A stretch of 64,000 bases of DNA from contig NZ_CP138632.1 in NCBI RefSeq assembly GCF_036456085.1, positions 620,001 to 684,000 on the forward strand. Direction: 5' to 3'. This stretch comes from Veillonella parvula. GTDB taxonomy: Bacteria; Bacillota; Negativicutes; Veillonellales; Veillonellaceae. Every line of letters begins with the position of its first letter. Positions within the stretch are counted from its first letter, which is position 1. The position numbers and the translations under genes are program-made. Shown here piece by piece: positions 37,170-45,628 of this stretch. The notes beneath the pieces are model-generated. The model had not been told where the DNA came from, searched no databases, and was given only the letters and a program-made list of their open reading frames with translations.

Positions 37170-38056
37170 TACACCTTCATGTATTGTTTCAAAGAAATAG
37201 TACTACCAATAGCACCTACTACTATGCCGCCACCTAAGATATAAAGGGCTACATCATAGAAGAATGGGAACATTGGTACTAAAGGGAAGAATGCTAATGA
37301 TTCAGAAACTTCCATTGTGATGAAGTGATAAAATTCACCAACGCAAAGAACGGCAATGATAGCACCAATTAAGCCTAACAACATGCCTTCAATCAAAAAT
37401 GGCCAACGAATAAATCCATTAGTAGCACCTACATATTTCATGATTGCAATTTCTTTACGACGTGCGAATACAGTCAACCGAATTGTATTTGAAATGATGA
37501 ATAGTGTTGCAGCTGCTAGGAAAGCAATCAATACAATCCCACCAATACGAATTACTTGCGTAATGCGGAAAAGCTCTTCTACAATATCTTGACCATAGTG
37601 TGTACTTTCTACGCCTTGGAATGTCGTAGCTAATTTTGCAGTTGCTTTTACATCGCTAGGATTATCAAAGGTTAACACATATGAGTTAGGCAACGGATTT
37701 ACATCACCTAAAGCATTCACCAATTGTTGCTGATCACCAAGGCGTTCTTTGAACTCCTTCATAGCTTGCTCTTTATTAACAAATTCTAAATGCTTTAAGT
37801 TAGGTATAGCCTTAATTTGCTTTCCTACTGCCATAATTTGATCAGTTGTTAAGCCATCCTTTAAGTAAATACTTAACTGTACTTGATTTTCTAGACTGGA
37901 TGCCATGTTATTCAAATTAATGACACCACAAAGGAATACACCGAGCATAAATAAGGATAAAGCCACTGTAGAAATGGACGCTAATGTCATAAGTCCATTA
38001 CGTTTCATAGACTTCAGTGCTTCTTTAAAATAGTATTTTATCGTTCTAGGCTTCAT
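37169..38056 (-). CDS. ftsX: Cell division ABC transporter permease FtsX
   Basis: FtsX is the membrane half of FtsEX, which passes ATP-driven signals to a periplasmic hydrolase. The 295-residue product has a short cytoplasmic N end and a first membrane segment (about 18-42). An extracellular domain (about 50-165) and three more membrane segments (about 170-290) follow. I chose ATG 38056, nine bases after GAGGTG in the ftsE tail, over GTG 38068. It overlaps ftsE and the EnvC-like gene. Confidence 0.95.
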   Translation of the reverse strand: MKPRTIKYYFKEALKSMKRNGLMTLASISTVALSLFMLGVFLCGVINLNNMASSLENQVQLSIYLKDGLTTDQIMAVGKQIKAIPNLKHLEFVNKEQAMKEFKERLGDQQQLVNALGDVNPLPNSYVLTFDNPSDVKATAKLATTFQGVESTHYGQDIVEELFRITQVIRIGGIVLIAFLAAATLFIISNTIRLTVFARRKEIAIMKYVGATNGFIRWPFLIEGMLLGLIGAIIAVLCVGEFYHFITMEVSESLAFFPLVPMFPFFYDVALYILGGGIVVGAIGSTISLKQYMKV

Positions 38057-38732
38057 TAATTTCTGCACCTCTCATATTATCACTTTGAACACGGCCGTCT
38101 TTTAAACGAATAACGCGTTTATTCAAGTATGAAACAAGATCCATATTATGGGTAACCATAATAACGGTAGTGCCGAAATTGTTAATATGCTTAAACAATT
38201 CAACAATATCCTTACTAGTATCAGGATCAAGGTTACCAGTAGGTTCATCAGCAATTAATACTGTTGGGCGATTAACAATTGCACGCGCAATAGCAACACG
38301 TTGTTGTTCCCCGCCAGAAAGATCCTCTGGTAAATCATTAGCCTTCTCAGATAAACCAACAAGGTCTAATACATGACTCACCTTTTCTTTAATAATTTTT
38401 GGTTTTTCTTCAATAACTTCAAGAGCAAAAGCAATATTCTCTGCTACCGTTTTATTAGGCAATAATCGGAAGTCTTGGAATACAACGCCAAGCTTTCTCC
38501 GCAATTTAGGAATTTTACTGCGCTTCATACGCGTAACATCAAAGTCATCAACAATGACAGTACCAGCATCTGGCACTACCTCATGTGTTAATAACTTAAA
38601 TAATGTTGATTTCCCTGCACCACTGTGACCACAAACGAGAACAAATTCACCATCGTTAATGGTTAAACACACATCGTCTAATGCAACAGAACCATTATCA
38701 TAGACTTTACTAACATTCTTAAATTCAATCAT
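38046..38732 (-). CDS. ftsE: Cell division ATP-binding protein FtsE
   Basis: FtsE is the ATPase of FtsEX. The 228 residues show Walker [10 protein letters not shown] (about 34-42), the ABC signature [14 protein letters not shown] (about 138-151) and Walker [14 protein letters not shown] (about 158-170). It overlaps ftsX and lies 14 bases downstream of the transketolase genes, possibly one transcript. Confidence 0.97.
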   Translation of the reverse strand: MIEFKNVSKVYDNGSVALDDVCLTINDGEFVLVCGHSGAGKSTLFKLLTHEVVPDAGTVIVDDFDVTRMKRSKIPKLRRKLGVVFQDFRLLPNKTVAENIAFALEVIEEKPKIIKEKVSHVLDLVGLSEKANDLPEDLSGGEQQRVAIARAIVNRPTVLIADEPTGNLDPDTSKDIVELFKHINNFGTTVIMVTHNMDLVSYLNKRVIRLKDGRVQSDNMRGAEINEA

Positions 38733-38746
38733 GGGATCCCCTTTGA

Positions 38747-39679
38747 TTATTTACGAGCGATTACACGTTTTACGGCTTCTACAATATCATTGGCAGTTAA
38801 GCCATACTTTGCCATTAGTTCTTTTGGTGTTCCACTCTCCCCAAATGTATCTTGGACACCAACGAATTCCATAGGTACAGGCTTATTAGATACTACTACT
38901 TCAGATACAGCAGAACCGAGGCCACCAATAATATTATGTTCTTCAGCTGTAACGATAGCACCAGTTTCCGCAGCGGCTTTTATAATTGCTTCAGCATCAA
39001 TAGGTTTAATAGATGCCATATTAATAACACGTGCAGATATATTAGATTCAGATAAAGTTTTAGATGCCTCTACAGCAGGTCCAACTAATGCACCACAAGC
39101 AATAATTGTAACATCAGAACCATCTACCAAAATAGTAGATTTACCTGGCACAAATGAGTAGCCTTCTGTTGTTACATCATCTACACCAGCACGCCCCAAA
39201 CGAACGTATACTGGGCCGTTATAAGATGCAGCCCATTCGATAACAGCCTCTGTTTCACGCTCATCAGCAGGCACCACTACAGTCATATTTGGCAATGTAC
39301 GCATACAGGAAATATCCTCTAAACTTTGGTGCGTTGCACCATCCTCACCAACAGTAATGCCCGCATGTGTAGCACATACTTTCACGTTTAATTTAGGATA
39401 GCATACAGCATTGCGAATTTGTTCAAATGCACGTCCTGTAGCAAACATGGAGAAAGATGATACAAATGGAATCTTACCTGCCGCTGCAAGTCCAGCACCA
39501 ACAGAAATCAAGTTTTGCTCTGCAATACCTACGTTAAAGAAACGTTCCGGGCACACAGCTTTAAATGTATCTGTTTTAGTAGATTTGGATAAATCCGCAT
39601 CTAGTACGATAATATTAGTATTCTCTTTACCAATGCGAGCTAGCGCATTACCATATGCTTCACGTGTTGCTTTACCCAT
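38747..39679 (-). CDS. Transketolase, C-terminal (pyrimidine-binding) subunit
   Basis: This is the second half of a split transketolase of the pentose phosphate pathway. The 310 residues hold the PYR domain, with the catalytic region FFNVGIAEQNLISVGAGLA (about 47-65) and HAGITVGEDGATHQ (about 105-118), and the C-terminal domain. Its ATG abuts the partner's stop (TAATG-like 1-base overlap). The two halves must assemble to be active. Confidence 0.96.
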   Translation of the reverse strand: MGKATREAYGNALARIGKENTNIIVLDADLSKSTKTDTFKAVCPERFFNVGIAEQNLISVGAGLAAAGKIPFVSSFSMFATGRAFEQIRNAVCYPKLNVKVCATHAGITVGEDGATHQSLEDISCMRTLPNMTVVVPADERETEAVIEWAASYNGPVYVRLGRAGVDDVTTEGYSFVPGKSTILVDGSDVTIIACGALVGPAVEASKTLSESNISARVINMASIKPIDAEAIIKAAAETGAIVTAEEHNIIGGLGSAVSEVVVSNKPVPMEFVGVQDTFGESGTPKELMAKYGLTANDIVEAVKRVIARK

Positions 39680-40515
39680 TATTGCACCCCCATAATTTCA
39701 TTAACAAAGGCTACACCTTGCTCTTCACTTGGTGCTTTACCATGCCAGCCTGCTTGACCTTCCATCTCTTCAACGCCTTTACCCTTTACAGTATGCATGA
39801 TAATACATGTTGGGCCTTCTGTGAAAGCTTTCGCAGTTTCAATAGCATTATGAAGCTCATCAAGGTCATGACCATTAACTTCAATAACATTCCAATTGAA
39901 AGCTTTGAACTTTTCTGGAATTGGTAATGGAGAAAGAACTTTAGTAATATCACCATCAATTTGAAGACCGTTAAAATCGACAAAAGCTGTCAAATTATTC
40001 AGTTTATAAAAGCCAGCAAACATTGCAGCTTCCCACACTTGACCTTCTTCAAGCTCACCATCACCAAGAATAGAGTATACACGGTAATCTGCATTATCAA
40101 TTTTGCCTGCCAATGCCATACCACAAGCCGCAGAAATGCCTTGTCCTAAAGAACCTGTAGACATATCTACACCTGGTGTGTGTTTCATATCAGGATGGCC
40201 TTGTAACATATGATTAATTTTACGTAAGTTCAAGAGTTCTTCTTTAGGGAAATAACCTTTTTCAGCCAATGTAGCGTATAGTGCAGGCGCTGCATGACCT
40301 TTAGAAAGGACAAAACGATCTCTATTAGGAGCTTTTGGATTTGCTGGATCTACATTCATCTCAACATAGTACAACAAGGCCATCACATCGGCGATAGATA
40401 ATGAACCACCTGGGTGACCGGATTTCGCTGCCGTTACAGACTGTACAATACCAACGCGAATAGCTTTTGCCTTCTCTTGAACTAATTGTTTAACATCTTG
40501 TGTTAATGTAGCCAT
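39679..40515 (-). CDS. Transketolase, N-terminal (TPP-binding) subunit
   Basis: The 278 residues bind thiamine diphosphate and form the first half of a split transketolase. KSGHPGGSLSIADVMALLYY (about 31-50) and the ThDP/Mg2+ motif ILGDGELEEGQVWEAAMFA (about 147-165) are clear. Split transketolases are common in clostridia, Negativicutes and archaea. It is followed directly by its partner. Confidence 0.96.
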   Translation of the reverse strand: MATLTQDVKQLVQEKAKAIRVGIVQSVTAAKSGHPGGSLSIADVMALLYYVEMNVDPANPKAPNRDRFVLSKGHAAPALYATLAEKGYFPKEELLNLRKINHMLQGHPDMKHTPGVDMSTGSLGQGISAACGMALAGKIDNADYRVYSILGDGELEEGQVWEAAMFAGFYKLNNLTAFVDFNGLQIDGDITKVLSPLPIPEKFKAFNWNVIEVNGHDLDELHNAIETAKAFTEGPTCIIMHTVKGKGVEEMEGQAGWHGKAPSEEQGVAFVNEIMGVQ

Positions 40516-40548
40516 AGAGACCTCACTTTCTGGATAAAATCCAATATA

Positions 40549-41649
40549 TTAATAATCTTTAAGTAATGAAATAGCAATTTCTGCATTGCGTTGGGAATCT
40601 ACACGCAATGATTCAATGCGGTCATAAGATGCTTGATACTCCTCACGAGAATTCAACAATTTATGACACCATTGATATAAGGCTTCTTCACGCAAATGAG
40701 TCATTGTGCCAATAGGCTCTTGACCAATCATATGTAAAAAGCTTGTAATTTTAGGATCATAGGAAATACCAATAACTGGTTTTCCCATTAAAGAACTAAA
40801 AACTAAAGCGTGAAGACGTATACCAATCATGAGGTCCACATTTCCAGATAATGACACTTGTTGCTCTGTAGAGAACGGACCTTCTAGCACAATAGCGCCA
40901 TTCGGCATATAGCTGGCAATGATCTTAGCCTCTTTTGTATCCTCAGGATGTGACATAGGAATAAAGATAATTTCCACATTATCTTGTTCTTGTAATCTGC
41001 TCAATACATTAGCTAAGGATTCTCTATACTCAGTATCCTCTTTCCAACTACGAACCGCTACACCAATTCGTTTACGTTGTTCATCTGCTTCAGATATTTT
41101 AGAAATATATCCTTTCAGAATATGAGAGCCAATTGAAAGATCTGCTGGTTGCATGGCCAATACCGCATCTGCAGTAACTTCTACATCTTCAATTCCCAAA
41201 GAAACTAGTTCATCCTTTGAAATAGAATCTCTAACTGTAATAGTATCTACAAAACGCAATACAAATCCAACGGCACGACGTGTTGATGAACGATTTAAAG
41301 GACCAATACCTTGGGAGTATAGCATTACTTTTTTCCCAAGCAACTTTGCTAACGCCATAATACTTAAGTAATAGTAAGTATTGCGAATACTAGTAGCATC
41401 TTGTAATAAACTACCACCACCACTAATAACAAGATCCGAATGAGCAATTGCTTTTAAGATACCCAATGCAGAGAATGTACCTACAGCATTAATATTATGC
41501 TTTTTACTAGTCTCTTTAGGATTACCAGAAATTACAGTAATATGTGCATCAGCCTCTTCTTTACGAATAGCATCGATAATAGCACAAAGCATGGCCTCAT
41601 CACCAGCATTACCAAAGCCATAATAACCAGAGATAACAATATTACTCAT
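40549..41649 (-). CDS. csaB: Polysaccharide pyruvyl transferase CsaB
   Basis: CsaB adds pyruvate ketals to wall-linked polysaccharides; in Bacillus and Thermus this creates the docking site for SLH-domain surface proteins. The 366-residue protein starts SNIVISGYYGFGNAGDEAML and carries VISGGGSLLQDATS near 92-105 and LMIGIRLHALVFSSLMGKPV near 282-301. I chose ATG 41649 after GGGAGG over TTG at 41655. It overlaps the DUF5693 gene by eight bases. In Negativicutes, SLH proteins such as OmpM bind polyaminated peptidoglycan, so the acceptor here is open. Confidence 0.92.
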   Translation of the reverse strand: MSNIVISGYYGFGNAGDEAMLCAIIDAIRKEEADAHITVISGNPKETSKKHNINAVGTFSALGILKAIAHSDLVISGGGSLLQDATSIRNTYYYLSIMALAKLLGKKVMLYSQGIGPLNRSSTRRAVGFVLRFVDTITVRDSISKDELVSLGIEDVEVTADAVLAMQPADLSIGSHILKGYISKISEADEQRKRIGVAVRSWKEDTEYRESLANVLSRLQEQDNVEIIFIPMSHPEDTKEAKIIASYMPNGAIVLEGPFSTEQQVSLSGNVDLMIGIRLHALVFSSLMGKPVIGISYDPKITSFLHMIGQEPIGTMTHLREEALYQWCHKLLNSREEYQASYDRIESLRVDSQRNAEIAISLLKDY

Positions 41650-43684
41650 GGTCAACCTCCCTAGCTTGGAACCATTGTGTTACGTACATCATAAACCGTA
41701 CTGCGATGATAAGAAGCACTCCAAAAAGGGCGCCAATTAACAAACCATCATAACCACGCATGATGGACATGAACACTGGCGTTCTAAGATGACAGAAGGT
41801 TTCAACCATCGAAGCAATGCCAATAACACCAGCTAGAGTTAACAAGAAATGAATTACTGTAGGCCACTTACGCATGAACGCAAAGGTAGCTAGCATTAAA
41901 GCAGGATGACCAATAATGAACTCTTTTTCACGCGGTCTCGCATACATTGTATTTTCAAGAAAACGACGTAGCATAAGTTCAAAGCCTGGTACAGGAACAC
42001 CTGCAGTGTGTCCACTACGGCCAACAAATACCCATACTGCACCACCAAGTGCTGCTATTATAAAGAATACATATAATTTAACATCCATAGTTAAGAATTC
42101 CACTACAAATGTTTTCGCTTCTTCTTTGGAATTAATCATGCGGCCGTTCCACAATGGGAATCGTTGAAGGTACGCAATAATAACTAAAATAATTGGCAGA
42201 ACAAAGGTCAACTTAACACCTCTAAAGAGAGCAAACTCCATAAAGAATTTCGTATTGCCCAATAAAGATGCGATATACATTCCGCCAATAGCAGCAAATA
42301 ATGCAGCAATTACAAGATATAATAAGGCAAGAATCGTAGACTTAATGGCACCTAATGGACGTGCACCATCATAACGGCGCCACTCTTCCATCAAGCGTAT
42401 CATAGCACCTACAGGAGCCATAATAGCACTAGATAGAGCCCATATTTGAGTAATTAAGGTACCACTTGTAAGAATAAATACAACAATGGATGCCAAAGAA
42501 ATTCCAAAAAAGGCCACAAGTTGCGTATGCTTAGACATTGGTAACATCATTTGTAGAACATATACAAAAAGTGCTATAGCCCCGATCATTGTAATAACTA
42601 CTAATAATGGATTTGGTGTATAAGCAGGATAAATATCCGCTGGACCAAATTCATAACCTTTTACAGCCAATTTCTCTGTAGCTATGTTAATATAGTTGAT
42701 TGTAGTCTGTAATACAGTTTCATTATTTATACCTGTTTCATACATCGGAAACAAGTTAAAACGAATATTTCGCTCTATATCACTAATGTAAAAGCGTTGT
42801 GCCGCTTCTTCAGGGGTAATTTTCTTTAACTCCTCTTTAGCGATAGTATACACACGACCTACACTATAATTATTTTTGGCCGCCATTTCCAAGAAACCTT
42901 GTTGTGGCTCATACTGCAACTGATTTACAGCTTCGATACCAACTAGTGGAATATGGTTTTTATTTAGTAATGCTAATGTTTCATCCGTTAAATTAGGTGC
43001 ACCTAGAGCTTCTTTACCAGCAAAAATCATCCCTGTTACATGAGGAATGCCTTCAAGTCGTTTAAATACATATTGAATATCTTCAGATGTTACGTTTCTA
43101 TAGTTTGTTGGACGAACGATAACATTGAAACCACGATCTACAACCTCTTGTGCTTGCAACTTTGAAATACCAAGATTCATCTTTGCATAGCTATCTGCTG
43201 TTGCACCATACAATTCAAGAACAGGACCAATACTTGTATTAAGCTCTTTCACCTTGTCCTTGCCAATACGGTGGTATAAATCCTCTCGAATTTCTTTATA
43301 ATAACCTTCTTTACCTGAAATTAATGCCACATAAGTCGCCCCAGGTTTAATCGCAGCGCCATTAACACGAACAGAGTCCATCTCTTCAGAGCTTAATACT
43401 TTAACTTGGCCCGCATCTTTTGCTTTTTCTAACGTGCGATCATAAATAGCAAAAGCAGTCACACCAGCATTACGTAATGCATCAAAAGCTTCTTGTTGAC
43501 TACGCTTTTCAAAGGCGCTGGCTCGTAAAACTGCATCATAGTCTACAATATTTTCAATATGATTTTGAGATTTCTCAATCTGATGGCGTTCAAATACTAA
43601 GTATAAGGAAGATAAAAGACCTATAATAATACAAAGTATAAGAATCCATGAGTACTTACTTTTTTGTGCGTTCCGATGATTCAC
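41642..43684 (-). CDS. DUF5693 family multi-pass membrane protein
   Basis: This is a 680-residue protein of the DUF5693 type. It has one N-terminal membrane segment (about 12-30), a soluble domain of about 320 residues and then about nine to ten membrane segments (about 355-670). The soluble part contains patterns such as AYAKMNLGISKLQAQEV and PHVTGMIFAGKEALG. Function is unknown to me. Its tight coupling to csaB upstream of the transketolase and FtsEX genes points to polysaccharide export, flipping or modification; that is inference from neighbourhood only. Confidence 0.8.
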   Translation of the reverse strand: MNHRNAQKSKYSWILILCIIIGLLSSLYLVFERHQIEKSQNHIENIVDYDAVLRASAFEKRSQQEAFDALRNAGVTAFAIYDRTLEKAKDAGQVKVLSSEEMDSVRVNGAAIKPGATYVALISGKEGYYKEIREDLYHRIGKDKVKELNTSIGPVLELYGATADSYAKMNLGISKLQAQEVVDRGFNVIVRPTNYRNVTSEDIQYVFKRLEGIPHVTGMIFAGKEALGAPNLTDETLALLNKNHIPLVGIEAVNQLQYEPQQGFLEMAAKNNYSVGRVYTIAKEELKKITPEEAAQRFYISDIERNIRFNLFPMYETGINNETVLQTTINYINIATEKLAVKGYEFGPADIYPAYTPNPLLVVITMIGAIALFVYVLQMMLPMSKHTQLVAFFGISLASIVVFILTSGTLITQIWALSSAIMAPVGAMIRLMEEWRRYDGARPLGAIKSTILALLYLVIAALFAAIGGMYIASLLGNTKFFMEFALFRGVKLTFVLPIILVIIAYLQRFPLWNGRMINSKEEAKTFVVEFLTMDVKLYVFFIIAALGGAVWVFVGRSGHTAGVPVPGFELMLRRFLENTMYARPREKEFIIGHPALMLATFAFMRKWPTVIHFLLTLAGVIGIASMVETFCHLRTPVFMSIMRGYDGLLIGALFGVLLIIAVRFMMYVTQWFQAREVDHE

Positions 43685-43696
43685 GACAAATCCTTT

Positions 43697-44392
43697 CTAG
43701 TTGAGTACAGGTTTAACTTTAATGAGAATTTCACCATTATCAACAGTTAAACTTTCCGCTTTTACAGGAATTGGAAAATTGTTAAAGTCATAAATTTGAG
43801 TACTTTCTAACACATTAGATGTCATACCAGGAATTGTAGCACCATTTATGGTGAACTTTTTAGGTGAAAACAATAATGTATTGCCCTTTAACTCTAAATT
43901 CCCATCTAATTTAACATCCCCTTTAAACACCATGCCTACATTCATTTTACCGGTTAGGCTGATATTATCTTTACTAATGTCAACTTGTACGTCTTGAATA
44001 TCACTACCTGCTTCATTACTTAAGAAAGTCCCTAAATCAGCTTTATTAATAGTCCCATCAATACTAGCATTCCCAACACTAACGATATCAATTTGTTGAC
44101 TAGCTAATAAAGAAATTGGATTAACAAAAATTTGTTTAGCATCAAATCGGAAGCTAGCAAAATTCAATTTACCCAGTTTAATATTCTCCAAAGTGCCATA
44201 AACACGATCCACCTCACCATATAAAATTTTGAAAGCAGGTTGAGCCTCAACATTTACTGTTTGAGCCGTTGGTTTCAATGTTTCATTTAATTGACTTTCA
44301 ATACGAGAGCCAATAAAAGATGGTAATAAAAATTGGGATGCCACTACAAGAGCAATAATTAGTACTAATAGGAATAGTAAAAACTTTTTCAT
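43697..44392 (-). CDS. DUF2993 (LmeA-like) lipid-binding protein
   Basis: This 231-residue secreted or membrane-anchored protein has a signal-anchor at about 2-22. Beta-rich repeats of the DUF2993/LmeA kind follow, with alternating hydrophobic residues and blocks like ILYGEVDRVYGTLENIKLG (about 56-74). Family members bind phospholipids in the envelope; LmeA takes part in mannan elongation in mycobacteria. It lies eight bases after prfB and 12 bases before DUF5693, so a shared envelope role with CsaB is plausible. Confidence 0.78.
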   Translation of the reverse strand: MKKFLLFLLVLIIALVVASQFLLPSFIGSRIESQLNETLKPTAQTVNVEAQPAFKILYGEVDRVYGTLENIKLGKLNFASFRFDAKQIFVNPISLLASQQIDIVSVGNASIDGTINKADLGTFLSNEAGSDIQDVQVDISKDNISLTGKMNVGMVFKGDVKLDGNLELKGNTLLFSPKKFTINGATIPGMTSNVLESTQIYDFNNFPIPVKAESLTVDNGEILIKVKPVLN

Positions 44393-44400
44393 AGTATCTC

Positions 44401-45508
44401 CTAAATTGTTAAGTTAGCCTCTTTTTTTAAGAAACCTTCGATAAATGGGTCTAAGTTGCCATCCATAACAGCTTGAACATTACCAGTTTCTACACTAGTA
44501 CGATGATCCTTAACAAGATTATATGGATGGAATACATAGGAACGAATTTGACTCCCCCACTCAATTGCTTGGTAGGTACCTCCAATCTGTTCTTTAAGTT
44601 CAGCTTGCTTTTCGAGCTCTAACTCAAATAGTTTCGCCCGTAACAAACGTAAAGCTTGTTCTCTATTCTGCATTTGAGAACGTTGTGTTTGGCATTGTAC
44701 TACAATACCTGTTGGCTTATGGGTCATACGAACAGCAGAATCGGTTTTATTAATATGCTGACCACCAGCGCCACTAGCACGATATGTATCAACTTGAACG
44801 TCTTTCATATCGATATTAATTTCTACAGTATCATCGATTTCAGGCATTACATCGACAGCAGCAAATGATGTATGACGTCGAGCCGCGGCATCAAATGGTG
44901 AAATACGAACGAGACGATGCACACCTTTCTCAGACTTCAAGTAACCAAAGGCATTTTCACCTTTAACAAGGAATGTAGCAGATTTTATCCCTGCTTCATC
45001 ACCAGGTTGTTCATCCATTAACTCGATGGAGAAGCCAGATTTTTCAGCCCAGCGCAAGTACATGCGAATTAACATAGAACACCAATCTTGTGCCTCCGTC
45101 CCACCAGCACCAGCATGAAATGTTAAAATAGCATTATTTGCATCATATTCACCACTTAACAATAAAAGTACTTCTTGCTTTTCCAAGGTTTCTTCTATTT
45201 GCTTAACATATTCCTTGATTTCACTCTCCATGGAGAGGTCATCTTCATCTATAGCCATTTCAAGCATCATATTAGCATCTTCAATATCACTAACAAGTTG
45301 CTTATAGCTTTCTACAGCATTTTTTAGTTGTGTGGCCTCTTGAGAAATCTCACGAGCTTTATCTGGATTATCCCAAAATGTAGGATCACTCATCTGTACA
45401 TCAAGTGTAAATATTCGGTCTTCCTTCTGAGCGATGTTAAAGTGAATCCCTCATCCCATAAATACGTTCTTCTAGATTAGAAATAATCGGTTTTAAATCT
45501 TCTAACAA
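44401..45508 (-). CDS. prfB: Peptide chain release factor 2, programmed +1 frameshift
   Basis: RF2 ends translation at UGA and UAA. The gene is in two frames. A 23-codon first part starts at TTG 45508 (GGTGG about ten bases upstream) and reads to …RDSL, then meets TAA at 45439-45437. After a +1 slip at CTT-T the frame continues NIAQKEDR… into the long frame that ends at 44401, giving about 368 residues. AGG lies three codons before the slip codon, as in known prfB sites. The GGQ catalytic loop (GAGGQHINKTDS) and an anticodon-recognition SPF-like motif (RISPFD) are present. The stop at the slip site is UAA, not the usual UGA. It heads the prfB-DUF2993-DUF5693-csaB run. Confidence 0.93.
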
Positions 45509-45572
45509 TTTATGTTCACCACCTTTAGTTAATTAGCCTATTACATCAATAAACTATTACCTTAACAAAATA

Positions 45573-45620
45573 GAAAAATGGCCGTTGCCCAGTGGAAATC
45601 CCTTTGAGCAACGTGCCATT
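45573..45620 (-). terminator. Terminator of secA
   Basis: On the minus strand AATGGCACGTTGC and GCAACGGCCATT form a stem with a long loop, followed by five T. It begins eight bases after the secA stop and separates it from prfB. Confidence 0.82.
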
Positions 45621-45628
45621 CACAAATC

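Noticed and set aside
45394-45508. prfB as a broken gene or a gene starting at the internal ATG 45393
   Set aside because: The upstream 23 codons, the AGG signal, the CTT-T slip site and the continuity of RF2-like sequence on both sides show programmed frameshifting rather than decay.
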